Positions 8,982 through 16,626 of a stretch of DNA of 64,000 nt are shown here, one piece after another. Below the pieces are notes generated by a model. The model was not told the DNA's origin. It searched no databases and was given only the letters and a program-made list of their open reading frames with translations. Source of the DNA: Saccharopolyspora flava (GTDB lineage: Bacteria; Actinomycetota; Actinomycetes; Mycobacteriales; Pseudonocardiaceae); contig NZ_FOZX01000013.1 in assembly GCF_900116135.1 (NCBI RefSeq), positions 1 through 64,000 of the forward strand, written 5' to 3'. A program made the translations under genes and the position numbers. Positions within the stretch are counted from its first letter, which is position 1, and every line of letters starts with the position of its first letter.

Positions 8982-10090
8982 CCGCGGCCGGGATGGCCGT
9001 CACCGGCGCCTGGCGCGACGGCGACCCCGTGGGTCGGCGTCGGTTCGCGGAGATCCCGCCGATGCGCCTGGAACGCGGCACCGCGCTACCGCGAGCCAGG
9101 CTGGCCTACGAGACGTGGGGGCGGCTCAATCCCGCCCGGGACAACGCGGTTCTCGTGCTGCACGCGATGTCCGGTGACAGTCACGTGGCTGGGGACGCCG
9201 AACCCGGCCACCCCGGTCCGGGTTGGTGGAGCGGTGTCGTCGGGCCGGGGCTGGGCATCGACACGGACCGGTGGTTCGTCGTCTGCCCGAACGCGCTCGG
9301 CGGTTGCCAGGGCTCGACCGGGCCGTCCGCGCCGGCATCGGACGCCCGTCCGTGGGGAAGCCGGTGGCCTGCGCTCACGATCCGGGACCTGGTGGCGGCC
9401 GAGACGGCCGTCGCGTCCGCTCTCGGAGTGCGCAGCTGGGCCGCCGTGGTCGGCGGGTCGATGGGCGGCATGCGGGCGCTGGAATGGGCGCTGTCCCGAC
9501 CGGAACAGGTCGAGCGCGCCGTCGTTCTCGCAGTCGGCGCGGAGGCCTCGGCCGACCAGATCGCCACCTGCAGCGTGCAGATCGATGCGATCCGGGCCGA
9601 CCCGAACTGGCAGGCCGGCGACTACTACGACGGCCCGGCCGGCCCCGTCGACGGCATGGCCATCGCCCGCCGGATCGCGCACCTCACCTATCGCAGCGCG
9701 ATGGAGATCGACAGCCGTTTCGGCCGCGAAACGAGGTTCGGCGGAGACCCGCTGAGCGAGGGCTTCGCGGTGGAGTCCTGGTTGGACCACGTCGTCGCGG
9801 GTTTGGTGAACCGGTTCGACGCGGGCACCTACGTCGCGCTGACCGAGGCGATGAACACCCACGACATCGGCAGAGGCAGGGGCGGTGCGGTTTCGGCGCT
9901 GAGCCGGATGCGCGCGCGGCCGACGATCGTCGGCGTGGATTCCGATCGCCTGTACCCGCTGCACCAGCAGGCGGAACTGGCCGAGCAGCTCGGCGTTCCG
10001 CTGCGCGTCGTGCGGTCCCAGCGCGGCCACGACGGTTTCCTGGTGGAGACCGATCAGGTCAACGAGATCCTGGCAGAAGCGCTGCGCTGA
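8978..10090 (+). CDS. metX: Homoserine O-acetyltransferase
   Basis: An alpha/beta-hydrolase-fold enzyme of about 370 residues that transfers acetyl from acetyl-CoA to homoserine. The catalytic Ser is in GGSMGGMRALEW, the Asp in IVGVDSDRLYP and the His in QRGHDGFL, all correctly spaced. ARLAYETWGRLN and NALGGCQGSTGP are standard N-terminal motifs. The GTG overlapping the previous stop is chosen as start; the ATG at 8993 is a plausible alternative. It supplies the substrate of MetY in the same operon, forming a direct-sulfhydrylation route to homocysteine. Confidence 0.92.
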   Translation: MTAAGMAVTGAWRDGDPVGRRRFAEIPPMRLERGTALPRARLAYETWGRLNPARDNAVLVLHAMSGDSHVAGDAEPGHPGPGWWSGVVGPGLGIDTDRWFVVCPNALGGCQGSTGPSAPASDARPWGSRWPALTIRDLVAAETAVASALGVRSWAAVVGGSMGGMRALEWALSRPEQVERAVVLAVGAEASADQIATCSVQIDAIRADPNWQAGDYYDGPAGPVDGMAIARRIAHLTYRSAMEIDSRFGRETRFGGDPLSEGFAVESWLDHVVAGLVNRFDAGTYVALTEAMNTHDIGRGRGGAVSALSRMRARPTIVGVDSDRLYPLHQQAELAEQLGVPLRVVRSQRGHDGFLVETDQVNEILAEALR

Positions 10091-10456
10091 GCGCCGCCGG
10101 TGCGACGACCGCACGCCGATCTCCGGCCGCCGTCCAGCGGTGGAAGCACGCTCACCGACCTACCACTTCCGGTCGGCTCGCCCGGGAATCGAGCTCCTCG
10201 GCCGAGTCGTGCGGTGCCGCGTCGCGCGGCTCGGAAGCGTTGGCTCCGGCGGCGCAGGTCGATCATCCCAGATCGTGGAATCCGATCCCACGCGGTTGTG
10301 GTGGCGCATCCCGGGGCCCGTCCTTCGTTCCTGCTGTTCAGGACGTTATCGGCGCGCTGACCTGGTGGCGTGATGTCGCCGCGACCGTGCCGTTATCGTT
10401 CGGTGATGTCCGGACCGGATTGTCGTGGCTGCTGACCGACCACCACGGGAGCCCCG
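10091..10456. other. Intergenic region between metX and the GntR gene
   Basis: These 366 bp contain no reading frame with recognisable protein features. The region just before the GntR gene presumably holds its promoter, with a weak GGGAG ribosome site before ATG 10457. I see no convincing hairpin terminator or operator. Confidence 0.5.
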
Positions 10457-11224
10457 ATGAACCCCCGAACCGCTCCGGCGCCAGGCGAGCCGATCGCCTC
10501 GCTCGCCGACCGGCGAACGCGAGCTGATCGCGCCCGGCAGGTGGCCGACGCGATCCGGACGCACATCGTCTCCGGGGTGTACGCCGGCGGTGTTCTGCCG
10601 CGGGAGCCGGAACTCGTCGCGGAGTTCCGCACCACCAGGAACACGGTGCGCCACGCGCTGGACCTGCTGCGCGTGGAAGGGCTCGTCGAGCGCTGCCCTG
10701 GAGTGGGGACGGTGGTCACCGCCGACAAGTACTCGCATGGCCTGGATCGCTTGCTCGGGCTGGCCGAGGTGATGCGGGAGCACGGGCCGATCAGCAACGA
10801 GGTGCGCACCGCGTCGGTCGTCGTCCCGCCCCGGGTGGTCGCGGACCGGCTGGAGCTACCGGAGGGCGCGTTCGTGATCTACCTGGAGCGGCTGCGCCGA
10901 CTGGGTGGGATTCCGTTGTCCTTGGACCTGACCTATCTCCCCACGGACATGGGGGAGCAGCTGCTCGACGAGGACCTGGCCAACCGCGATGTTTTCGGCT
11001 TGATCGAGCACGTCACGGGGCGTCGGTTGGGCGATGCCGATGTCGCGATCGAAGCCGTCAACGCCGACCCGCATTCGGCGGCGGTGCTCGACACCCCTCG
11101 CGACGCCGCCTTGCTGCTGGTCGAGCGGCTGACCCGGCTCGATGACGGCCGCCCCGTCGATCTCGAGTTCATCCGGTTCCGCGCGGACCGGATCACGATG
11201 CGAGCGCAGGTGACCCGGTCATGA
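10457..11224 (+). CDS. GntR-family (HutC/UTRA type) transcriptional regulator
   Basis: A 255-residue regulator. The N-terminal winged helix spans ~residues 25-95, with RQVADAIRTHIVSGVYAGG, the recognition helix TTRNTVRHALDLLRVEGL and the wing ERCPGVGTVV. The rest is a UTRA-type ligand-binding domain (EGAFVIYLERLRRLGGIPLSLDLTYLP). Its stop overlaps the start codon of the second leader peptide (ATGA at 11221-11224). Lying between the methionine operon and the ferredoxin-transporter operon, it probably controls one or both in response to a sulfur metabolite. The ligand cannot be read from the sequence. Confidence 0.85.
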   Translation: MNPRTAPAPGEPIASLADRRTRADRARQVADAIRTHIVSGVYAGGVLPREPELVAEFRTTRNTVRHALDLLRVEGLVERCPGVGTVVTADKYSHGLDRLLGLAEVMREHGPISNEVRTASVVVPPRVVADRLELPEGAFVIYLERLRRLGGIPLSLDLTYLPTDMGEQLLDEDLANRDVFGLIEHVTGRRLGDADVAIEAVNADPHSAAVLDTPRDAALLLVERLTRLDDGRPVDLEFIRFRADRITMRAQVTRS

Positions 11225-11295
11225 CGCCCGGTGTCCCGCTGGTGTGCAGGCAGCACGTCGACCTGCGCCGTCAAGCCAGCGCGCTGTGTCGCTGA
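11221..11295 (+). CDS. Putative cysteine-sensing leader peptide upstream of the ferredoxin operon
   Basis: A 24-codon frame whose product ends in CRQHVDLRRQASALCR. It shares HVDLRR-x-ASALC with the leader at 5108-5194. The start codon overlaps the GntR stop, so the peptide would be translated as the regulator's last ribosomes terminate. GC-rich inverted segments between 11305 and 11390 could form alternative hairpins before the ferredoxin start at 11393, as expected of an attenuator. The peptide match is direct; the mechanism is inferred from the leader family. Confidence 0.6.
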   Translation: MTPGVPLVCRQHVDLRRQASALCR

Positions 11296-11392
11296 CGTCT
11301 CTCTGAGCGCGGGGCGGACCGTCCCGCCTCGATCTCCGCTGCGCTTCTTCCGCTCGCGGGGCGTTGCGCCCTGCCCGTTTCCAGGAGTTCCC

Positions 11393-11620
11393 ATGTCGCT
11401 CGCCGAACAGCGCGCCGATGTCCCGGTCACCATCGACGGTTCGCTCTGGCTGACCGGGTGCCGGCTGTGCGTGGACATGTGCCCGCTCGATTCGCTGGCA
11501 ATCGACCCCGACACCGACAACGCCTACATGCACGTCGATGAGTGCTGGTACTGCGGCCCGTGCGCCGCCCGCTGCCCCACCGGCGCGGTCACCATCAACA
11601 TGCCCTACCTGCTGCGATGA
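11393..11620 (+). CDS. 2[4Fe-4S] ferredoxin
   Basis: A 75-residue ferredoxin with two cluster motifs, CRLCVDMCP (~residues 23-31) and CWYCGPCAARCP (~49-60), ending in AVTINMPYLLR. The C-terminal form is typical of ferredoxins encoded beside sulfonate-type ABC transporters and an AprA/fumarate-reductase-like flavoprotein in actinomycetes. No such flavoprotein is present here, so the electron acceptor may have been lost with the rest of the operon. The ATG follows CCAGGAG at a good distance. The stop overlaps a possible upstream start of the next gene. Confidence 0.88.
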   Translation: MSLAEQRADVPVTIDGSLWLTGCRLCVDMCPLDSLAIDPDTDNAYMHVDECWYCGPCAARCPTGAVTINMPYLLR

Positions 11621-11631
11621 GGGAACAATCG

Positions 11632-13044
11632 ATGGCATTCGTCCACAGAAGACTGATGGCGGCCGTTCTCGTCGGCGTCGCCCTCGCCGCCACCGGCTGC
11701 GATGTGCGCGCGACGGCCGGGGATACCCAGGTCGTGACCGTCGGCTACCAGTCCAAGACGATCAACACCGCCACCGCGGGCACCCTGCTGCGCGCTCGTG
11801 GCTACTTCGAACAGCGACTGGCATAACTGGGGAAATCCACCGGCAAGAACTACCGCGTCGAGTGGCAGGACTACGACACCGGCGCCCCGATCACCGCGCA
11901 GATGGTGGCGGGGAAGATCGACATCGGTTCGATGGGTGACTACCCGCTGCTGATCAACGGATCGAGAGCGGGTACCGGCGAGCACGGCACCACGTGGTTG
12001 TCGGTGACCGGCTACAACGCCCGAGGGGCGCTCAACGGTGTGGTGGCCAACCCCGGCGCCGGGATCAACGCGCTGTCCGACCTCAAGGGCAAGAAGATCT
12101 CCGCCAGCGTCGGATCGGCCGGTCACGGCACGCTCGTGCAGGCGCTGCAGCGCGCGGGGATCGACCGGGACGTCACCGTCCAGAACCAGGAGCCGAGCAT
12201 CGGCGCCTCGGCGCTCAAGGCGGGATCGGTCGACGCCGTCAGCCAGTTCGTCGCTTGGCCGGGTCTGCTGGCCTTCCGCGACGGGGCACGACTGGTCTAC
12301 GACGGTGGGCAGCTCGATCTGCCCACGCTGCACGGCGTCGTCGCCCGCAAGGACTTCGTCGGCTCCGACCGGGATGTCGTCAAAGCCTTCTTGCAGTCGC
12401 AGCTCGACGCGACCCGGTATCTGCACGAGCACCCGCTGGACGCGGCGGAATCGGTGGCGAGCGCCACCGGGCTGCCCGCCGAGGTGGTCTACCTCTACAA
12501 CGGCCGGAACGGAGTGTCCACCTTCGACACGACGATCAAAAAGACCCAGGTCGACGCGCTCAAGCACGACGTGCCGTTCCTGAAATCCGTCGGTGTGCTG
12601 GACAAACCGGTCAACGTCGACGAGTTCCGAGACGACTCGCTGATCCGCGAGGTTCAAGGCGCCGAGTACGCCGAAGCCGCCGGTGCTCACGACAACCCGG
12701 TTGCGATCACCGGTGTCGATGAGACCTGCCACGCGCCCGTCACCGACCCGGCCGTGGCCGGTGAGGTGTGGGTGCGGGGCGAGAAGGACGCCCGACCGGC
12801 GGCGAATCCGACGTGCCTGCTCCGCAACGTCGAACGTCTGCAGTCCGAGGGCGCGAAGACCCGCGCGGTCTACGTCCCGGACGCCACGACGGGCACGCGC
12901 TGGTTCGCCGACAGGGCGATCTGGTTGCGCGACGGGAACGAGTTCCTGCCGTTCGCCACACCGGCCACCGCCGATGCCTACCGCGCGAAACGTCCTGGGG
13001 CGCAGCAGCTCACCTGGGATCAGGCCCTGGAGGCGGTGCGATGA
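11632..13044 (+). pseudogene. SsuA/TauA-like substrate-binding lipoprotein with NosL-like C-terminal domain, nonsense mutation
   Basis: The chain begins with a lipoprotein signal (lipobox LAATGC). It enters a sulfonate/nitrate-type binding domain (VVTVGYQSKTINTATAGTLL) and is then stopped by TAA at 11824-11826, after YFEQRLA. The same frame continues at once with LGKSTGKNYRVEW and stays open to 13044, so one base change in one codon accounts for the break. After the binding domain, from about DETCHAPV onward, the protein resembles NosL: two Cys (TCHAPV, PTCLLRN) and VYVPDATTGTRWFADRAIWL before FATPATADAYR. The N-terminal fragment alone (~64 residues) would be useless unless read through. Confidence 0.8.
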
Positions 13045-13469
13045 CGACCCGAATCGAGGAGTCCACCTCCGTCTCCACCGACCACGCCACCGAGACCGTG
13101 GACCCGAGGCACGAGCGGCGGTCGCGCGCAGCGCTGTCGTGGCTGCTGCGGGCCGGGTCGCTGGTGGGGGCTGTGCTGAGCTGGCACCTGCTGACGACCT
13201 ACGACGTGCAGGCCTGGTTGCGGTTCGACGAGCTGCCCGCTCCGGTCGAGGTCTACCAGGCGCTCGTGCGGGAGCTGGGCGCCTCGGTCTACTACGTCGA
13301 CGTGCTGCAGAGCCTCGTGCGGATCCTGTCCGGCTTCGCGATCGCGGCGGTCGCGGGCATCGCCCTCGGAACGCTGATCGCCCGGGTCCGCGTTCTCGGT
13401 GACGTGTTGCAGCCGCTGTTCGAGGTGAGCCGTTCGCCGACGCCGACTTCGGCCCGCACCGCGCGGTGA
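13041..13469 (+). pseudogene. SsuC/TauC-type ABC permease, C-terminal half deleted
   Basis: The start overlaps the binding-protein stop (ATGA). The first ~130 residues are a normal sulfonate/nitrate-type permease N-terminus: a long hydrophilic lead, a first span at ALSWLLRAGSLVGAVLSWHLL, then SLVRILSGFAIAAVAGIALGTLIARVRVLGDVLQPLFEV. Homology stops there. The conserved EAA loop and remaining spans are absent, and the frame ends after SRSPTPTSARTAR. The matching ATPase gene is missing too. The deletion joins this fragment directly to methionine-salvage genes. Confidence 0.75.
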
Positions 13470-13507
13470 AGGAGCTGCCGGAGGTCGAGGTGGTGCCCGG
13501 TGGGTGA
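13428..13507 (+). pseudogene. 3' tail of an unidentified gene upstream of mtnB
   Basis: In frame 2 the sequence FADADFGPHRAVKELPEVEV leads to a TGA at 13505-13507 that overlaps the mtnB start, as coupled operon genes do. The frame has no start of its own and its upstream part merges into the permease sequence. I read this as the last ~25 codons of the gene that once preceded mtnB, left after a deletion. The family is not recognisable. Confidence 0.35.
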
Positions 13508-14117
13508 CGAGGTGATCGAGATCGGGGCGCGCTTGGCGACCGAGTCCGCGCGCTACGCCGCGATGGGCTGGATGCGCGGCACGTCGGGAAACCTCTCGGA
13601 GGTGCTGTCCCGGGATCCGCTGCGCCTGGTGGTGACCGCCAGCGGCGGCGACAAGGGCGAGCTGACCGAGCACGACGCGGTGGTCGTGGACGAGCACGGC
13701 ATCGCCGTCGACGGCGGCAAGCCCTCGGCCGAGGCGGGCCTGCACGCCCGGATCGCGTCGGTGTCGGGCGCGGGTGCGGTGGTCCACGTGCACGCGCTGG
13801 CCCCGGTGCTGGCCGCCGAGCGCTGGCCGGACGGTGTCGTCCTGCGGGACCTGGAGATGCTCAAGGGCTTCGGCCGCGCCGCCCACGACGACGTCGTGAC
13901 GATCCCGGTGATCGGCAACGGCCAGGACATGACGGTGCTGGGGGATGCGTTCGAACGCGGCTTCCGCGCGGACACGCCTGCGCTGCTGGTCGCGCGGCAC
14001 GGGGTCTACGTCTGGGGCGAGGACCTGCTCGAGGCTCGCCACCGGCTCGAATGCCTGGAGTGGTTGCTCCGGTTCGCCACGGCCACCAGCATGAACGTTG
14101 TTGAAGGGAGTGCGTGA
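13500..14117 (+). CDS. mtnB: Methylthioribulose-1-phosphate dehydratase
   Basis: A 205-residue class II aldolase-fold enzyme of the methionine salvage pathway. SARYAAMGWMRGTSGNLSEVL is the substrate-binding N-terminus. The zinc ligands are in VVHVHAL and ARHGVYVWGEDL, with the Glu/Asp region at SAEAGLHARI. The length is typical of MtnB. It converts methylthioribulose-1-phosphate to the diketone precursor of acireductone. The GTG start overlaps the stop of the lost upstream gene, and the stop overlaps mtnD (TGATG). No other mtn genes lie nearby, so an isomerase and enolase/phosphatase must be encoded elsewhere for a complete cycle. Confidence 0.9.
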   Translation: MGDEVIEIGARLATESARYAAMGWMRGTSGNLSEVLSRDPLRLVVTASGGDKGELTEHDAVVVDEHGIAVDGGKPSAEAGLHARIASVSGAGAVVHVHALAPVLAAERWPDGVVLRDLEMLKGFGRAAHDDVVTIPVIGNGQDMTVLGDAFERGFRADTPALLVARHGVYVWGEDLLEARHRLECLEWLLRFATATSMNVVEGSA

Positions 14118-14689
14118 TGACGCTGTTGACGGTGTGGGCCGACGACGCCCCCGACGAGGTGCTGCTGCGGTCCACCGACGGCGAGGAGATCGCCGCCGAG
14201 CTCAAGGAGCTGGGCGTCCGGTTCGAGCGCTGGCCGCTGGTGGACCTGCCGGCCGAGCCGACATGTGACGAGGTGCTCGAGGCGTACTCGGACCAGGTGC
14301 AGCGCGTCGTGGACACCGAGGGCTACGTGCTCGTGGACGCGATGAGCATGATCCCGGAGGGCACGCCGGAGTGGGCGGAGAAGGCGGCCGTGGCTCGCGA
14401 GAAGTTCCTCTCCGAGCACACCCACGACGACGATGAGGATCGCTTCTTCGCCCGCGGCGCAGGCGTGTTCTACCTCCACGTCGGCGACCGCGTGTACGCG
14501 GTGCTGTGCGAAGCGGGCGACCTGATCAGCGTCCCCGCCCACACGACCCACTGGTTCGACATGGGCACTCGCCCGGACTACGTCTCGGTCCGCTTCTTCC
14601 ACGACGAGGACGGCTGGGTCGGCAACTTCACCGGCAGCCGCCTCGCCGACTCCTTCCCTGACTTCGACACCTTGATCGCCTCGAAGTAG
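14117..14689 (+). CDS. mtnD: Acireductone dioxygenase
   Basis: A 190-residue cupin-fold enzyme. The metal ligands are in EHTHDDDEDRFF (H-x-H-x3-E) and TTHWFDMG. GVFYLHVGDRVYAVLCEAGDLISVPA is the typical core. It oxidises acireductone to the methionine precursor 2-oxo-4-methylthiobutanoate when loaded with iron, or to an off-pathway product with nickel. It is translated with mtnB through a TGATG overlap. With metX and metY nearby, the region contains both new synthesis and recycling of methionine. Confidence 0.92.
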   Translation: MTLLTVWADDAPDEVLLRSTDGEEIAAELKELGVRFERWPLVDLPAEPTCDEVLEAYSDQVQRVVDTEGYVLVDAMSMIPEGTPEWAEKAAVAREKFLSEHTHDDDEDRFFARGAGVFYLHVGDRVYAVLCEAGDLISVPAHTTHWFDMGTRPDYVSVRFFHDEDGWVGNFTGSRLADSFPDFDTLIASK

Positions 14690-14803
14690 TCCACAGGATC
14701 GGAGCTGCGCGCGGCGACCACGGCAAGGATTGTGAACGGTGTGGTGGGCGCCGGGGAACCCCGATCCGTTGATGCCGGGGGGTACCAGTAGCGAGAGCGC
14801 AGG

Positions 14804-15371
14804 TCACGTGCCGGTCGTGGCTGGTGGTACCGGGATCTCGAAGTGGATGGTCGGGCTGTACTGGCTGTGGTTCCGCGCGTCGTAGATCTCCTTGGCCACG
14901 CTGCGCCAGAAGGGTTCTGCGCCTTCGATCGCCGGATTGGTGTGCAGGTAGATCGTGTCATAACGCCCGGTTTCGGCGATGAACTCGCATGACTGCTCCA
15001 CCAGGGCACGGGCGAGCCCGTTCCTTCGGTGTTCGGGATTGACGTAGGTGCGGAACAGCTGGGCGGTACCGGGTGTGCCGTAGCGGTCGGCGATCCACTT
15101 CGGGTGTGGTGGATTCTTCGGCCCACTGGCGCGGACAGCGGCCGTCCCGACGACTTCGTCACCAAGCGTGGCGACGAACAGTGCTTGGCCTGGTGTGTGG
15201 AAGTAGGTTCGTTCGAGGTCGATCACGTCGGCGTGCCACTCGGCAACGTATCCGTGGCCCATGACCCAGTAGAAGGTGTTCAACATCAGCGTCCGAGCAT
15301 TGTCGATGTCTTCTCTGCGGGCGCGTCGCACCTCGTAATCCCCGAGCACGCGGACTTTCTCCTGCAGCATT
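14804..15371 (-). CDS. GNAT-family N-acetyltransferase
   Basis: A 189-residue acetyltransferase. The acetyl-CoA-binding motif A is FRTYVNPEHRRNGLARALVEQ, preceded by strand LFVATLGDEVVGTAAV and followed by the WRSVA motif. The ATG at 15371 has GGAGG 6 bp ahead of it, whereas longer in-frame extensions have none. It is divergent from the B12-riboswitch operon, with about 90 bp between its start and the aptamer. The substrate is unknown. It could modify the product of the neighbouring operon, but nothing in the sequence proves a link. Confidence 0.8.
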
Positions 15372-15461
15372 TCCACCTCCACATGTTCAAATGAACAGAT
15401 CATCATTGTTGCTAGATCTGTGCAATAGATATCACTTGGCGATTGACTGCGCGCGGTTCCT

Positions 15462-15640
15462 GCTGCGATGTTGGTTCGAACATCCATGTGACGGCGTGGA
15501 GGAAGCCGGTGTGAATCCGGCACGGTCCCGCCACTGTGAGTGAGGAGTCGTCTTCGTTCGAGCCACTGCCGAGTGTCCGGTGGGAAGGCTGAAGGCGACG
15601 TCGATCCACGAGTCAGGAGACTCGCGTCGTCACGCCGATT
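15462..15640 (+). promoter_or_regulatory. Cobalamin (adenosylcobalamin) riboswitch
   Basis: The conserved B12-riboswitch core is plain: GGAAGCCGGTGTGAATCCGG at 15509-15528, then CACGGTCCCGCCACTGTGA, a GCCACTG element near 15560, GGGAAGG near 15581, and the B12 box AGTCAGGAGACTCGCG near 15611. Order and spacing fit the family. It precedes the seven-gene operon 15799-23886 on the same strand. In actinomycetes such elements usually switch genes off when cobalamin is plentiful. No clear Rho-independent terminator follows, so control of ribosome access is more likely than termination. Confidence 0.95.
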
Positions 15641-15675
15641 CGTACGGGGTCGCGGAGCCCCGGAGGAGGTCACCG

Positions 15676-15753
15676 GTGCGTCCGGATCAGTGGGTCGTCG
15701 TGTCATTTTCGGGCCTGTCGAGGGCTCGTCTCGTTGCTGTCCGCATCGCATAG
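15676..15753 (+). CDS. Possible short leader ORF between the B12 aptamer and the DUF364 gene
   Basis: A 25-codon frame beginning GTG, with GGAGGAGG at 15662-15669 at ideal distance, which is the strongest ribosome site in this leader. The product (starts VRPDQWVVVSF) resembles nothing I know. It could be a translated element of the expression platform, or the Shine-Dalgarno sequence could belong to a structure that the riboswitch masks. It may equally be chance. Confidence 0.25.
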   Translation: MRPDQWVVVSFSGLSRARLVAVRIA

Positions 15754-15798
15754 GGCCATGCGCTTCGTGGCCGTTCCTCTTGCGATGTGGAGACAACT

Positions 15799-16626
15799 GT
15801 GTCTGTGAGTTTTCCTTTTCCGCGGCAGCGCGCTCATTCGGCGTTGGAACGCGTGATCGGTGATCGGGACGGGAAATCCGTCGAGGCGAAGACATCGGTG
15901 GCTTTCCTGACCGTGCAGGCGGCGCAGCACGTGGGGCGCCGCAGCGGTTATGTGAACGCGGTGCTGAGCGTGCGGGTGGGCTCAGCGGTGGGCTCCTGCG
16001 CGGTCGAGCCCGGTGAGATCGACGACGAGGTCGTGCGCGAAATCGTCGGGGCCGATTTGGCCGAGCTGCTGCGGCACCCCGTGACGGCGGTGCGGGTGGC
16101 CGCGCTGGACGCCTGCCTGGGGGATGCGGTGCCGCACGCGCGGCACCCGCGGGCGCGCTCGGTGCGAGTGCCCGCGGGGACCTCGCTGGAGAAGTCCACG
16201 GCGCGTGCCCGTGCTGTGGCTGAGCTGGTCGAAGTGCCGGCAGGCGGGCGGGTCGCCGTGGTCGGGGTGGTCAACTCGCTTCTGGCGGCACTGCGCGAAC
16301 GCGGGATCGACTACGTGCCCTGCGATCTCAAGGGCGGCGTGACGGAGTGGGAGGAACCCGTCCTCACCGATCACCAGCGCGCGATCGACGGTGCCGACGC
16401 GGTGCTCGCGTCCGGAATGGTGCTCGGCAACGGCACGTTCGACTCCATCGCCGCGCTGTGCCGGTCGCGGGAGCTGCCGTTGGTGATGTTCGCCCAGAGC
16501 GGGAGCGCGGTGTTCCGCGAGATGCTGGGCGAGGAGATCACGGGGCTGTCGGCCGAGCCGTACCCGTTCTTCTGGCTCAGCGGCGGCGACACCGACGTCC
16601 ACCTCTACCGAGGGGGTCTAGGGTGA
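15799..16626 (+). CDS. DUF4213/DUF364 putative heavy-metal-chelation protein
   Basis: About 275 residues. The N-terminal part matches the DUF4213 region (GYVNAVLSVRVGSAVGSCAV, then PVTAVRVAALDACLG). The C-terminal part is the Rossmann-like DUF364 domain, with VAVVGVVNSLLAALRERGI, VLASGMVLGNGTFDSIAAL and LVMFAQSGSAVF. GTG 15799 is preferred over 15787 because GGAG lies 6 bp before it. The family is annotated as putative heavy-metal chelation, but its reaction is not established to my knowledge. It is the first gene under the B12 riboswitch and overlaps the PLP enzyme by GTGA. Role in metallophore synthesis or metal handling is inferred from context. Confidence 0.8.
   Translation: MSVSFPFPRQRAHSALERVIGDRDGKSVEAKTSVAFLTVQAAQHVGRRSGYVNAVLSVRVGSAVGSCAVEPGEIDDEVVREIVGADLAELLRHPVTAVRVAALDACLGDAVPHARHPRARSVRVPAGTSLEKSTARARAVAELVEVPAGGRVAVVGVVNSLLAALRERGIDYVPCDLKGGVTEWEEPVLTDHQRAIDGADAVLASGMVLGNGTFDSIAALCRSRELPLVMFAQSGSAVFREMLGEEITGLSAEPYPFFWLSGGDTDVHLYRGGLG

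Noticed and set aside
15372..15461. A specific promoter for the B12 operon
   Set aside because: The divergent promoter region must lie here, but I could not identify convincing -10 and -35 elements by eye.
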